Shown: positions 11,210 to 23,265 of the stretch, piece by piece
How the letters are laid out: every line of letters starts with the position of its first letter
Position numbering within the stretch: position 1 is the stretch's first letter
NCBI RefSeq assembly: GCF_932294415.1
Contig: NC_065536.1
Coordinates: 34,964,354 to 35,028,353 of the forward strand
Direction of reading: 5' to 3'
Source of the DNA: Quercus robur
Taxonomy: Eukaryota; Streptophyta; Magnoliopsida; Fagales; Fagaceae
Length of the DNA stretch: 64,000 nt
Position numbers and translations under genes: made by a program
Notes under the pieces: generated by a model
What the model saw: only the letters and a program-made list of their open reading frames with translations
Database searches by the model: none
Told to the model about the DNA's origin: nothing

Positions 11210-11900
11210 TTTTTTGGTTCATTTGTGAATGATGGTTTATGTATTAATAACTATATATATATATATATATATATTCTAAAATCATGTGTGAATGACGATA
11301 TAGTTATGTATTAATAACTATTTCTCAGGTCATGTATGAATGACGATGTAGTTACGTATTAGTAACTATTTCTTAGGCCATGTATGAACGACGATGTACG
11401 TACGTATTAATAACTATTTCTTGAGTCATGTATGAATGACGGTTTGGTTGTGTTTTAACAATTCTTGTCATGTATTAATGACGACAAAAATTATGTATCA
11501 ATATTTTTTATAAATCATGTATCAATGACGATTTAAATCATATATTAATGACTCTCCAATTCATATTGCAATGACGGTGGGAATTATGCATCAATAATTT
11601 TTCCAAGTCATGTATCAATGACAATTTGAGTCATATATTAATAACTCTTTGAGCCATGTGTCAATGACGATTTAAGTCATATATTAATAACTCTTTAAGT
11701 CATATTTTTATGATGATGTGAATTATGTATCAATAATTTCTCCAAGTCATGTATCAATAACAATTTGAGCCATATATTAATAATTCTTTGAGTCATGTTT
11801 CAATGACGATTTAAGCCATATATTGATAACTCTTTAAGTCATATTTCTATGACGATGCGAATTATATATTAATAATTATTTTAAGTCATATTTGTTTGTA
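11210..11900. repeat. 46-bp tandem repeat array in the 3' region of the Tat-type element
   Basis: The unit is two similar half-units, roughly GTCATGTATCAATGACGATT then GTCATATATTAATAACTC. Clean copies start at 11607 and 11653 (46 bp apart); elsewhere the array is degenerate. A TA microsatellite lies at about 11254-11274. Hypervariable 3' tandem repeats are typical of Tat-lineage Ty3/gypsy elements. Confidence 0.75.
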
Positions 11901-12379
11901 GGCAACACATAGATAATGACAATGATAATGTGTGAATAATACGGTTCCTCGCACTTTATTGATAGAGTATGAAAAGACTAGTGATAGGGATACATCAAAG
12001 AAAAAGTTGTAAATTACTTAGGGTTTCTTATTGGTAGTACTTCTTCAAGTGTTCTATGTTCCATGGATGGGATAATTCTTGTCCGTCCATTGCCTTCAAG
12101 TGATATGATCCTTGTCTAGAATAGCGAACAACTTCGTAAGGTCCTTCCTATGTTGGTCCTAATTTTCCTTGAGATAGGTCCTTGGTGGCTTGCGTAACTC
12201 TTCAAAGGAGGAAGTCGCATGGGTTGAACCTTCTGATCTTTACTCTCCTGTCATAGTATTTGGCCATCGCTTCCTTGTACTTCATCATCCTCATTTGGGC
12301 TTCATCCTTGACTTTGTCAATTAGATCTAAGTTGGCGTTGAGTTCCATCTGGTTCTTCTGTTCGTCAAAGGTCTTCACC

Positions 12380-12961
12380 TATAGACTCATCGATCCTACT
12401 TCCACTGGTATGATGGCTTCGATGCCGAATGTAAGTTTGAATAGCATTTCTCCTGTTGGTACCCTTGTCGTGGTCCTATATGCCCATAGGATGTTTGGCA
12501 GCTCTTCGGGCCATGTGCCCTTTGCCCCCTCAAGCCGGGTTTTGATAATCTTTAGTAGACTTTTGTTCGTCACTTCAACCTGGCTGTTTGCTTATGGATG
12601 CCTAAGGGAAGAGTAATGGCTCTTGACTCCTAAGTCTTTACAAAATTTTCAAAACTCGGAGCTATCAAACTGCTTCCCATTGTCCGATAAATGGTGTTTG
12701 GAATGCCAAACTTACAAATTATGTTCTTCCATACAAAACTTTGTATCCTGGCATTTGATATCGTGGCTAGCAGCTTGGCCTCTACCCATTTAATGAAGTC
12801 AATTGTGACGACTAAGAATCTGACCTGCTTTTTTCATGTTAGGAATGGGCCTATGATATCAATTCCCCATTAGGCAAAAGGCCATGGAGTGCTTATTGGT
12901 GTCATCGGCTCTCATAGCCGCGCCTGGTTCTTGGTAAAGAGTTAGCACTTGTTGTAGACAT
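12380..12961 (-). pseudogene. integrase catalytic core and C-terminal part, decayed
   Basis: In several frames one can follow PWPFA.WGIDIIGPFL (first Asp), VVTIDFIKWVEA, then VTNKSLLKIIKTRLEGAKG (Glu region) and LPNILWAYRTTTRVPTGEM with IEAIIPVEVG. The middle DNG motif is lost (YRTMGSS). Stops are frequent. The C-terminal tail continues to about 11990. Confidence 0.75.
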
Positions 12962-12965
12962 CACA

Positions 12966-13912
12966 AGTTGTACCCCTTACGACTTAGGCTCCCGTTCCCC
13001 AACGATGCTAAATTTTAAGACCCAAGGTTGGTTTAGGGCCCAATTAGATGTTAAATTAACTTGAGAAATTTTAAAATGAAAAATATAACTTTTAATGAGC
13101 AAATAAATATATTTTTGGAAAAGTGAAGCTAAGGAAACCCTCGCTATGTGCACACAAGAATCAGCTTGCACACACATCTTTTTGCATGCGCACGTAGGCA
13201 TGATTCTGCGCACGCATAACGAATTTCAGAAAATAAACAAGACAAGATTTCTACATTAATGTTTAGGTTTGGAACGAATCCCACATCGTCTAGGAGTCGT
13301 TCTAAACCCCTATTTTCACAATATAAGTAGCTTTACATGGTATATTTTCAAAACACATAGAAATCCCATGGGAAAACATTAAGATTCACTAGAAATAGTG
13401 AATCAAAGATGGAGTTTTTCACAAAACATCCTCAAGTCAATTTTCTTTTGATTAGGGCCTTCTCTAGCCTTGATCTTCGTGTTTAAGATTACTAATCACT
13501 ATTTTTTTGAATTGTAAATAGATTTAATTGAGGGAAACAATAAAAAATCAAGCTTGAAGAGCTTTTGTTTGAGGTATCTAGTCTGAACTTTTCTTTTTCT
13601 TTTCTTTTCCTTTATATGCTTTAATCTTTCTGTTTGATTTCGTTTTCCTGTGTTAGTACGTTATAATATGTTTATGTAGTCTAGGTTTACATTGTTGTAT
13701 GTTTTAAAAGCATGTTAGGAGGTTAGATTTATCATTTTCAAGTTATGTTATTTCTGCTATGTTTTTGGGTGTCTAACACCTTCCCAAGACCATACCTTAA
13801 ACTTTGAACCCATATATCTGGTAGTAAGATCAAAAGATCATTTTTCAAGAGGACGCTATATATATGGTTCCTAGGCCATTGCAAAAACTAGGTGGCGACT
13901 CCCCTTTATGTC
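12966..13912 (-). mobile_element. 0.95-kb insertion of unknown class inside the integrase
   Basis: The two halves of the integrase zinc finger are continuous if this block is removed. CACA stands at 12962-12965 and again at 13913-13916, a possible short target duplication. On the minus strand the insert starts with the GAGTCGCCACCTAG and AGGTGTTAGACACCC phrases shared with the repeat at 5755-5905. It holds no recognisable gene. It does not have TG...CA ends at these borders, so calling it a solo LTR would be a guess. Confidence 0.55.
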
Positions 13913-14195
13913 CACACACTTTGACGAGGTCATAAGCGTCCTTTTGAATTGTAGGCCAGTAGTACCTTGCCCTAAGCACCTTTCTTGCTAAAGATCTTGC
14001 TCTTGCATGGTTGTTGCAGATCCCTTCGTAAATCTCTCGGAGTACATAGTTGGATTCTTCTGGGTCAGTGCATTGTAGGTACAGATAGGGATATCCTCGT
14101 CTGTACAGGATGTCATCAATGATAATGAAACGTGCAAATCTGATTTGGACTTTCCATGCTTCTGACTTATCTTTCGGTAACAGTCCTTCCTTCAA
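13913..14195 (-). pseudogene. integrase zinc-binding (H2C2) region, cut by an insertion
   Basis: The frame reads REIYEGICNNHARARSLARK then VLRARYYWPTIQKDAYDLV, the His-His half of the H2C2 zinc finger. After LVKVC the frame leaves the family at about 13912; the second Cys part resumes at about 12961 (CDVYNKC). The interruption is the 947-bp insert described separately. Confidence 0.8.
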
Positions 14196-14429
14196 AAAAA
14201 GGATGAGGGGAGTTATCTAGTTGTCCTGCATCTGTACTGTTAATACATGTTTCTCTTCTATGTTGGACTATTCCCTTCTCTCCATAAATAACTCGGGGGA
14301 TATGTCATGGTCATCGGACGAAGCTAATCGTGCCAAGAAATCGACTTCTGCATTCTTCACTCAGGGTATTTGTTGGAAGTTGACACTATCAAAGCATGGC
14401 ATAAGTTGTTGAACGATCCACAAATATTT

Positions 14430-14720
14430 CTACATCCTTTCTTCTTTTACATCATAGTCTCCTCTTACTTGGTCAATTACGAGTTGAGAATTAGCTTGGA
14501 CAATTAGATCCTTTACTTCTAACACTTTTGCCAGTTTCAAGCTGGTTAACAGTGCTTCATATTCGGCTTCGTTATTTATTGCAGGGAACTGCAATCTAAC
14601 TGCGTACTTCAAGGTCTCTCCCTCCGGTGATATGAAAATTACACCTGCTCCTCTAGCTTTCTTGGTGGCGGACCCGTTTGTTTGAACCGTCCATGTTCTC
14701 TTTAAAAGGTTCTTCGTCAT
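14430..14720 (-). pseudogene. archaeal-type RNase H (aRH) domain of the Tat-type element
   Basis: An open frame of 96 codons with the pattern WTVQTNGSATKKARGAGVIF, then NNEAEYEALLTSLKLAKVL and then VQANSQLVIDQVRGDYDVKE. This is the ribonuclease H fold with the Glu (NEAEYEAL) conserved, while the first Asp (usually DGS) is Asn and the second (usually DSQL) is also Asn. Both changes would remove catalytic metal ligands. Its place between RNase H and integrase is what identifies the lineage. Confidence 0.75.
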
Positions 14721-15280
14721 CTTCAGTATAAGTGAATTCCAAAATGAAATCCGCTAGGACTTGGGCTTTTATCACAACTCGAGGCTAGTATTCTATGTCA
14801 AACTACCCCAACTCTATGGCCCATTAGACGAATCGCCCTACTGCGTCTATCTTGTTCATCGTCTTCCTTATTGGTTTGGTTTGTCATAACGATGATAGGA
14901 ATTGCCTGAAAATAGGGACGGAGTTTTCTGGAGGTGACTACTAGAGTGAAGGAAATTTTCTCTAGCCTTGGGTAATTTGCTTTAGCTCCTTAAAAAGCTT
15001 GGCTGGTGTAATACATAGGCTTTTCTACTTCTTTTTCTTCTCTAATCAATGACAAGCTTACCGTCGTGTCGAATACTGCTAAATAAAGGTATAACTTTTC
15101 CCCTGTTACTGACAGACTCAATAATGGTGGTTATGCCAAGTATTCCTTCAATTTTGTCATGGCATCTTCACACTTGTCTGTCCATTGGAAGGCTTTCTTC
15201 AGGACTTTGAAGAACGGCAAGCACTTGTCTATTGCCCTAGAGATGAACCTATTCAAGGCTACCACTTTTACCGTCAAGCT

Positions 15281-15847
15281 CTATACCTCATTCACAGTTC
15301 TTGGTGATTTTATCTCAATTATTGCCTTTACCTTGTCCAGATTTGCCTCTATGCCCCGTTGAGACACCATGAAACCTAATAATTTTTCTAAGGCAACAAC
15401 AACAACACCCTTTGCTGGGTTCAGTTTCATGTTGTACTTATATAATGTGCCGAAGGTTTCTTCTAGGTCGTCTAGATGGTCTGCTTCGTCTTTACTCTTC
15501 ACCAGCATATCGTCTACATATACTTCTACATTCCTCCCTATTTGCTAAGAGAACATACGATTCACCAATCTTTGGTAAGTTGCGCCTGCGTTTTTCAACC
15601 CGAAAGGCATCATCGTATAGTAGAAATTCCCAATAGGTGTTTTAAAGGCAGTCTTTTCCTCATCTTTTAGTGCCATCTGAATCTGATTGTATCCGCCAAA
15701 TTCATCCCTAAAGGAGAACATCGCATTCCTCGCGGCAAAATCTATCAGCAGATCCATGTTGGGCAATGGGAATTCGTCCTTGGGACAGACCCGATTAAGA
15801 TTTCTAAAGTCGACGCAACATTGTATCTGTCCGTTCTTCTTTTTCAC
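15281..15847 (-). pseudogene. Ty3/gypsy reverse transcriptase domain
   Basis: Two consecutive frames separated by one stop near 15545. Visible motifs are CVDFRNLNRVCPKDEFPLP, the first catalytic Asp in FSFRDEFGGYNQIQ, the MMPFGLKNAGATYQRLVNRM block and the YVDDML active-site box. The thumb/connection follows (LGFMVSQRGIEANLDKVKAI). The usual Met of SFMDAF is Arg here. RNase H-like remnants continue to about 14900 with several stops. The catalytic residues survive but the reading frame does not. Confidence 0.8.
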
Positions 15848-16299
15848 AAGTACAATGTTTGATAGCCACTGTGGGTGTTGAATTGGTTTGATAAATTTGG
15901 CTGCTAACAGCTTCTACACTTCCTTTATTATCTGCCCTTCTATTTCGGTGTGGAACACCCTAGCAGGTTAGGCCATTGGCTTAGCCCCAGGATCCACGTT
16001 GAGCGTGTGTACTACCAATCCTCGGTCTAGCCTAGGCATTTCGCTATAATCCCAAGCAAAAACATCTCTAAACTCCTTCAACAGAAAGATCAATTCCACC
16101 TTTTCCTCCTCTTAACAACTTTAAACTTATTGAAATTGGTCTTGGCTTTTGTGGATCCATGCCCAAGTCGATTTCCTCTAGTTTTTCTTCTATCATTACT
16201 TGTACTTCTTTCTTCGTCGTAATCTTCTTTTCGCTTTCGGTGTTACTTTCTTCCCCTAAACTTTCTTAGGCCACGTAGCATACTAGGGTCTTATGCTGT

Positions 16300-18059
16300 G
16301 GCTCTCTTCTGGGGCCCCCTTGCGTGCTGCAAGTAGGCAACGCGCACCTTTTGTGATTTTGGGCTGGACTACCTCCTACTGTACTGGGCCCAAGTGTTCT
16401 GCATAAGAGAGTCAGGACCGGTCCAGTTGCAACTCATCCTAGTCCGGCTTGCGCACTAACTATGCCCCGTTTGCCGAAACATTTAGTCACATGCCATGGT
16501 AGGCGAAGTTGCTACAGAAAATTTATGGCAGATAAATGCAATAAAATAATGATAAAAGAAATATGTTTCTTGTTAGGCAAAACAAGTAAAGGATCCTTAG
16601 TTAAAACAGAGAAAAAGAACACATTATAGGCGATATTGCAAAGACAAGATAAGAAACAATAGCAAGAAGTGATAAAATCAAAGAATGAAAGATCAGTTTG
16701 CCGTGTTCAATTGTATTCACGGGGCTGAGGCCAAGGAAGGAACCATTTCCTTAACGCGAATAACCTTACAAGATAATCATGCCGTAGAAATTATCCACTT
16801 TGAGGGAACGGGCCTGAATGGCTTGTGCCCAAACGAGTCCTTTATCCTTAATAGAAGGTAGGCTTTTAGAGGGAGCGAAAGTATTAGGCTATTGGTGCAT
16901 GCATGCCATTCTACACTCTGTTTCTTTTCTCTTTTCTCTTTGTTTTGTTACTTTGATTCTTTCCCACTCTTTTCTCTTCTTTCTTAATGCTTGCTCATGT
17001 GGTGTTATGGTGATGGTGGTGCTGTGATTCTCTCCTAGCGGTTGTTATTGTTCCAATCCTTATATTGTGCACGGCGAGGGCCCTTTATATACTACTTGCC
17101 GTGACTAATTTTATCATTTTAGTCTTTAACTACTTTTGTCTGTTTTAGGGTGTTCCTCCCGACCACCCACTGGTTTGTCAGCTGTCCAGCCACCACCACT
17201 TACCTGTGCTGGCTGTGCCATTCCCCATTACCAAACAAAGAAGTCTATTTTGTTTGTTTGCTCACTGTGGAATTCTCTCCTGCTATCCCTTATGGCATGC
17301 ACCTAGTGGTCCCAACTCATCTTTCCTTCTTTTGAGTGGTATGTCATCCCAGTAGGACATCACCCCAAAAGAATATGAGCGGGAATGCCAGAATAGGCTT
17401 TCCCTTCTCCCCTCCGCCAGACCATACCCTCTCTTACCTCTGACCCACGACCCACCACTCCTGTATTGGCTGGGTACAGGTTGGTGGTGCCTGGGCCTTG
17501 CGCATACTTCACTTCCTGTGCACGCCAAAAGCGTGTCCGCTGCTTATGTGCCTGCCGTGGTCTAGAGGCTCATCTGTGCATTCTGCCGCTTATCTTTAAC
17601 CTCGTATGGCGTGAACTGTTTTATAATTTTCCATTCTTTATTAGCTTGTTCCTTTCAAGCGCTGGGCCTTGCTTAATTGTGGGTTTTCCCCCTTTTAACC
17701 CATTCTTTGCTCCTTCCGCAATCTTGTTTCCAATCCTACCATACCACTCTGCTATTCCTGTTGTGATGTCATTTAACTCGTGCTTGCTGGGCCTCTTTGG
17801 GCCTGCTGCCTATTCTTCTCTCAATGACTTAATATGGTCATTGGACTTATACTTATGCTACTTTGGGTTTACTATTTCTCTTTCTGGGTTCTTTTAGGCC
17901 CGTTAGCTTTCCTCAAGGCCCATTTATGTACTTTATGGGCCTATGAACCATTGTTCCTATCATTCAGGTTTAACGGTTTTTTCTAACAATCCACTAACTC
18001 TTCTCTACCCATATTGCTGGGCTTCTTTCTGCTACTGGGCCTCAAAATGAGCATCAACA
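16300..18059 (-). repeat. LTR-like dispersed repeat, copy A
   Basis: A GC-richer block with no gene; the many plus-strand frames are pyrimidine-rich shadows. It ends GAGCATCAACA (18059). A TATA-like TATATAAAGGGCCC stands on the minus strand near 17085-17095. The same succession of phrases recurs in copy B (18560-20590), for example ATGGCATGCA.C.AGTGGTCCCAAC and GAGCGGGAA. Read on the minus strand it would begin TGTTGATGC, compatible with an LTR start. Its left limit is approximate. Confidence 0.55.
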
Positions 18060-18559
18060 GTATTTTTTTTCGTAAAAGTCTCCACCAATTCAATTATGCA
18101 TACAAGTGCATAAAAACACTTAATAGAGAAAAATGATTAATAACAATCCAAATATTTCTTCCAAAAACCTAAGTTCTCAATACAAATAATCAACTTTTGG
18201 TCAATTTTAATACAATAACACACACATATATAAACTATAGAATCTTAACCGATCCAAATAAGACTAAAACTTCAATATGATGTGACTAATAAAATAATGA
18301 ATTTCTAGTTTAGACTAAACTAAAGACCATATATGAAAGCTGATTAGCTTTAACTAAAGGTTATTTCCTCAATCATTATTCAAAAACGGATGTCCATTCT
18401 TATCCTTTAAGTAGATTTAAAATCAATTCATGGGTTTTGTTGATGTCTTTTGATGTTTCCCCATAGAAGTATTTTATTAGATTGTTTTAAGTTGTTGATG
18501 ATGGTACGAAATTAACTCTAGTAAGGGCATACACTTTTAAGAGGTGTGGTAGGCCTTTT
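18060..18559. other. spacer between repeat copies A and B, no gene
   Basis: AT-rich, no coding signal, no recognised repeat. Confidence 0.5.
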
Positions 18560-20590
18560 TATGTTGTTGGGCTTCAATCCCTCCTGCAGCACTACGACTC
18601 GTAGATCTGAGGTAAGAGAGCTGGGATTGGCTTAAATGGGACTACACTTTAGGCCAGTTTATGTGCAAGTTAGGCCATCCCAATATAGATGCATTCTGGC
18701 AGGAGCACCGCGGGCTAGGCATATGATATGGGCATGGCAGGAATAACTGTTACAGATGTTATAGCAGGAACACAGTACGACAAAATAACTAGAATACTAA
18801 ACGAAACGAATAAGACTAATGCCAATAAGGAAAGTAGCTAATAAAGTTACAACAGAATAATATAACAAGTGGAAATAATCGCTACGGCAAGCAACTTAAT
18901 AACTAAATGGTAAACTAATCACCCAAAAAGAACAAATAAATAAAAAAACTTGTCTGCCAGAAAAGTAAGCTTAGCTTTTCAATGGAAGCGAGTCCAAGAA
19001 GGGAGCCAATTTCCAACGTGAGTAACCTCAAGGAAGGCTTCTGCCATAGAAGTTATGCACTTTGGAAAAATTACCTAAATGGTTTCAGTTTCAATTCTCA
19101 ATCCCTCAAAGAGTGGGTCAGTCAAGAGGGAGAGAAAAAATGTGGTCTATTGATGCATACATCTATTCCTACAACTTATATCTCTCTGGTTTTTTGTATG
19201 TTCTTTCTTTTTCTCTATTCTTTCTCCTCTTTCTTTCTACCTCTCCTTCCTTATGTTTCTTTTTTTTTTTTTTTTTGGTTCACAACTACCCCTTTTTATA
19301 CTATTTGTCATGGTGAGATTTACCATTTTTACACCTCAACTGCTTTTGGCTCCTTATAGGTGTCCTTCCAGGACTGCCCACTGGCCTGCCGACTGCTCAG
19401 CCACTACCATTACTCTAAATGTGTTGGCTGCACCACTCTCCATTCCCAGACAAAATTGCTTGTCTTGTTTCTTACCTCTCTCTATTTTTCACTTCCCTTA
19501 TCCGGATAAGGATTAAGCCTCTCATTACCTACCTCTATGGCATGCATCAAGTGGTCCCAACCTATACTTACCTCTTTTAGGTGAGATGTCAACCCAACAA
19601 GACATCTCTCCCAAAGAAGCTTGAGCGGGAACCTCAAAATAGATCCCTTTTTTTCTCCCCACCACCAAACCACACCTTCTGAAAGCCTTGACCTGTGGCC
19701 CACCTCCCATGTATTAGTTGGGTATAAGTAGGTGGTGCCCTGACCATTTATGCATGCTCCACTCTGTCTGAATTTGTTTCTTTCTGGCCTTCACACCATT
19801 TTTGCTACATCTGTGTTTGTTGATTTTGCTGTACGTGCTAGTTGGTGTTTATCTTTTGTGGCGTGAAGGACATGTGGGCTTTTAGGCTCATATTCTCTGC
19901 CTTTCACCGCTTCTTGGACTGGGCATTAATTGGGCAAAGAACCCTCATCTTCCTGTCGAGCCTATGTTTTCCTTTTCTGTATCCGTGGGCCTTTTGGCTA
20001 TTGAACCTGCCATATCACTTCATCGTGTTTGCTATAACTTTACCTCTCCTTTCATTTCTTGTTATCCCATGGGCTTGCAAGCTGATGCTCCTGCCATACC
20101 AGCCCACTTCTTCATCCATCTTTTGCTCAGGACTTCCTTGACCCACTTTTCACATCTTTACATCTTTTGGGCTTTGTTGGCCAATATTCCTGTTATGCCA
20201 GCCCATTTCACTACTTCATTCCTCGGGCTTCCTCGGCCCATTTACTTTTCTTTACCTCTTTTACTCTCATGGGCTTTTTGCTAGATTCTTGGAGCTTCCT
20301 CGGCCCAATTACTACATCTTTATCTCTCGTTACTTTTTGGGCTTATTGGCCTTTAAGCCAACCCATTGAGTTTACTAATTTATTTCTCGGGCTTCCCCGG
20401 CCCATTTACTTCTTTACCTCCTTTTGTTACTTTACCTCATTTTGTTCTTGTGGGCCTGCTAGCTATCAATCCTATAATTTCAGTCTACTAGGCTTGTTTC
20501 CTTATTCCTTTACCATTTTTCCTTCCTTGCATTCTCTATTGTTGGGCTTCTTCTGCTGTTGGGCCCTTTGTCAAAAAATGGGCATCAACA
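18560..20590 (-). repeat. LTR-like dispersed repeat, copy B
   Basis: A diverged direct copy of 16300-18059, ending GGGCATCAACA at 20590. By eye the two copies are too diverged to be paired LTRs of one recent insertion. Copy B has an extra internal array near 20045-20450 in which CGGGCTTCCTCGGCCCATTTA-like phrases recur three to four times. No gene is supported. The 400 bases after it (20591-20992) are AT-rich and featureless. Confidence 0.55.
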
Positions 20591-20992
20591 AGGGGAAAAT
20601 GAAATTACCACCAATAAATAGGACTTTTACCAAGCACTATTGGAAACTTATCGCATAATTGATTTTATTACTAATTTAAGGTTAACAGGATTTAAGGCCT
20701 ATTAGCCTAAATCAAGTATCAAACTATGTGGGAACTATAAGAATGAGTTTATAGGTTTTCTAAAATCTGAATAATTCTTAAAATTTATAAATTTAATCTC
20801 AACACATTCCAACAAGCATATATTTATTAAAAAAATGACGTAGGTAAGATGAAACTATTAGGTTTCAACAAACAAAACGTACAATTATTGCAAAAATATT
20901 TTCTATTTTAAAATTTTCAGATAAATTAAATTACTCAACATTCTTACTTATAATGGAAACTTCACAAAATTGCAAAGAGTATATATATCTTC

Positions 20993-21651
20993 TATAGGGA
21001 CACGGTTTTCAGCCCAGACCCAAAATGTATGGGATACTGGCCCAGTGAACCCAGTACAATAAATTTGTAGAGAGTGGGTAGAAGAACTAGGCTTTAGTGA
21101 ATGGGATAGCAGTTATAATGAGTCTCCAAGGCAATCAAACGGAAACGAACCAAGTTTGTACAAGAAAGTTTGTCCTCGGCACAATCCGAGGAGCTCTGTT
21201 CTAGTATATATTGGATGATAATGGTTACAGGAGTTCTTGAGATTTCTACAGTGCTTTCTCTCTTAATCCCCGGGCCCCTTCTCCATGGTGAGTCTCTCCT
21301 ATTATATAGTCCCCTTTGAACGATCTTGGCCTTCCACTTGTTGATCATCCAAGCCTATACTTGAGTGTCTGTCCCATCAGACACCCTCTCTGGCGTTCTG
21401 TGAGTTGCGGTAACTGAGATAGTACTATTCAAGGGTCTTGTCCACATAAATGCGGTGTTAGCAACTTTCCCTTAAATATTCCTGAGTTCCTGTCCTTTAG
21501 AACTTCCTAGAAGGTCACTCTAACTATTTAGGACTTATATCTGACCGTGCTTTAGCTGGTCCGAGGATATATTCCTCCTCGGACTTGGACTATCGCGCTC
21601 TCGGCCAAAGCCTCACGCCCCATTGTATGATTTTTAGCCCATGACCCCACA
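20993..21651 (-). repeat. 3' LTR (left copy)
   Basis: Minus-strand start TGTGGGGTCATGG, end CTATA where the other copy has CTACA. The second base of the terminal dinucleotide is mutated (TATAGGGAC on the plus strand instead of TGTAGGGAC). A TATA-like GGACTATATAATAGG lies near 21300-21315 on the minus strand. Confidence 0.9.
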
Positions 21652-21668
21652 ATAGCCCCTCAAAACTC
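21652..21668 (-). promoter_or_regulatory. polypurine tract of the LTR retrotransposon
   Basis: Minus-strand TTTTGAGGGGCTAT runs directly into the LTR start TGTGGGG. Confidence 0.7.
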
Positions 21669-22560
21669 TGGTTTTTTCCTCTCACCCGAGGAGAAAAGTG
21701 GGGTTTTGAATTTTTTTAAGAGTTAACTCTACTTGATCCTTTGATTTACACCCGTGGGAGTGCCGTTTCACGCGCCCTATATTTGTACTGTAAATTGCAC
21801 ATTTCAGAGCTAAAAATCTGAGGAGTCGGTTATAATCTTGGGTCTGTCTTGACATTTAGGCAATGTTTGGATCCACGTTTCTTCCACGTTTGCGTCTGCA
21901 TTTGTTATAATTGCTGGGACCCACGCTCCAAAACGTGGAAACGGGAAACGCAGGCTGAAGGAGAAACGCGCAAAGGGACATTCGGAAACGCAAAAAATCA
22001 CTCACAACGCACCGTTTCATTTAGTCAGTACTGTTCATGGACCAGCTCTCTTCATTCTCATCACAAATACGCACCGTTTAATTAAAAAACTGGTCTTGCG
22101 CGTCCTGTTCATCCTTGCGCGTCCTGTTCATTGTTTTGTGAGCGTACTGTTGAACGAAATGAAGTTGTTCTGATGCCCATCACAAAACGGTACGCAACGG
22201 CTATTTTCTTCTCTCTCTCACAAACCGGACCAGCTTTCTTTTCTTCTCTCTCTCAACTACCTTGGTTCAATGCCTTCAATGCTAGTTGTTGCTCCGTCCA
22301 AGTCGTCTTCAATGCTTTGCACCTACCCACAAACCACAAAACCATCAAAACAGAGAAGGAAAGGAACTCAAAAACCCATTAGCCGAACCTCTCTAAACCA
22401 CTCCCCCCTGTTCTTCCTTCACTCGAGTGAATCTCCTCTCCGCTGTGGACACCGTTGCCGCCGCTGTGGGTCTCCACATTCACCGGTAAGAGTCATTAAA
22501 ATTAAAATGCTCTCTGATCTGCTGGTGTAGTTATATTGTTTTCTCTGATCTGTGTGATTC

Positions 22561-23242
22561 TCTGATCTGTTTGTGTTCAACGTTCATCCCTTTTTTTTTT
22601 TTATGTGTTTTCCAAGACAGTATGAAAGTAGGTTCTTCGATCCTCCGTGTAAACCTTTGTTGTATTTGGATGTATGTGTGAGTTTAGTTTTCATTTTGCC
22701 TAACTGATTATGATTATGCACATGAACTGCTTGTTGAAATGTGTCAATGAGGCATTTCATCAATCTATGGTTTTGTAAAAAAAGGCGTAGGACAATACTG
22801 AATATATAGGAAGACCTGCTGCTTTCATTGACCCATACATTGCATAAAGAAGCTAGACTCTGATCATTTCGCTGTCAAGTACTCAAGTTGCTCCCAAAGT
22901 ACTGCTAATAACAAAAACGTGTAGAATTTAATGGTTTGGTAGCAATCTTTTTGTCTCCGTGAATAGCTAGATTGACTACTTGGCCAGTGGGCTAGCTTTG
23001 GCATTTACTTCTCAGTGATAAAAAGTAAAAACACCTCGATCAAAGACTTTTATCTGATCTGTTTGTGTTCATGAGTCTGTGCGTTTTTTTTTTATGTGTT
23101 TTCCAAGACAGTATGAAAGTAGGTTCTTTGATCCTCCGTGTAAACCTTTGTTGTATTTCGATACATGTGTGAGTTTAGTTTTCATTTTGCCTAACTGGTT
23201 ATGATTATGCACACGGACTGCTTGTTGAAATGTGTCAATGAG
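22561..23242 (+). repeat. direct duplication of about 190 bp in the leader of the accessory gene
   Basis: The sequence from TCTGATCTGTTTGTGTTC through ATGAAAGTAGGTTCTT to GTGTCAATGAG occurs at 22561-22751 and again at 23053-23242 with few differences. It is non-coding and lies in what is probably a 5' leader intron (possible donor at about 22481). Upstream, CTTGCGCGTCCTGTTCAT is tandemly duplicated near 22093-22130. Confidence 0.75.
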
Positions 23243-23265
23243 TGTAGAAGGAAGTTCTAGGAAAA

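Larger units (their letters stand above)
11960..16260 (-). mobile_element. Ty3/gypsy (Tat-type) pol region, decayed
   Basis: In minus-strand order it holds the end of the protease/RT linker (about 16100-15850), reverse transcriptase, RNase H, an extra archaeal-type RNase H, zinc-binding integrase and integrase core, ending near 11990 with a HPWNIEHLKKYYQ-like tail and no chromodomain. The second RNase H placed between RNase H and integrase marks the Tat lineage. Many stops and frameshifts show it is inactive. gag and the 5' LTR are absent; the sequence changes to an unrelated repeat near 16300. Its own 3' LTR, tandem repeats and antisense ORF lie at 8261-11900. Confidence 0.8.

Noticed and set aside
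17466..17897. 143-codon plus-strand frame, and similar frames at 18982-20658
   Set aside because: Pyrimidine-rich sequence open by composition in several frames at once; it lies in the LTR-like repeats A and B and shows no domain.
16300..20590. repeat copies A and B as the two LTRs of one recent element
   Set aside because: They look too diverged, the 500-bp spacer lacks PBS and PPT, and no flanking duplication was found.
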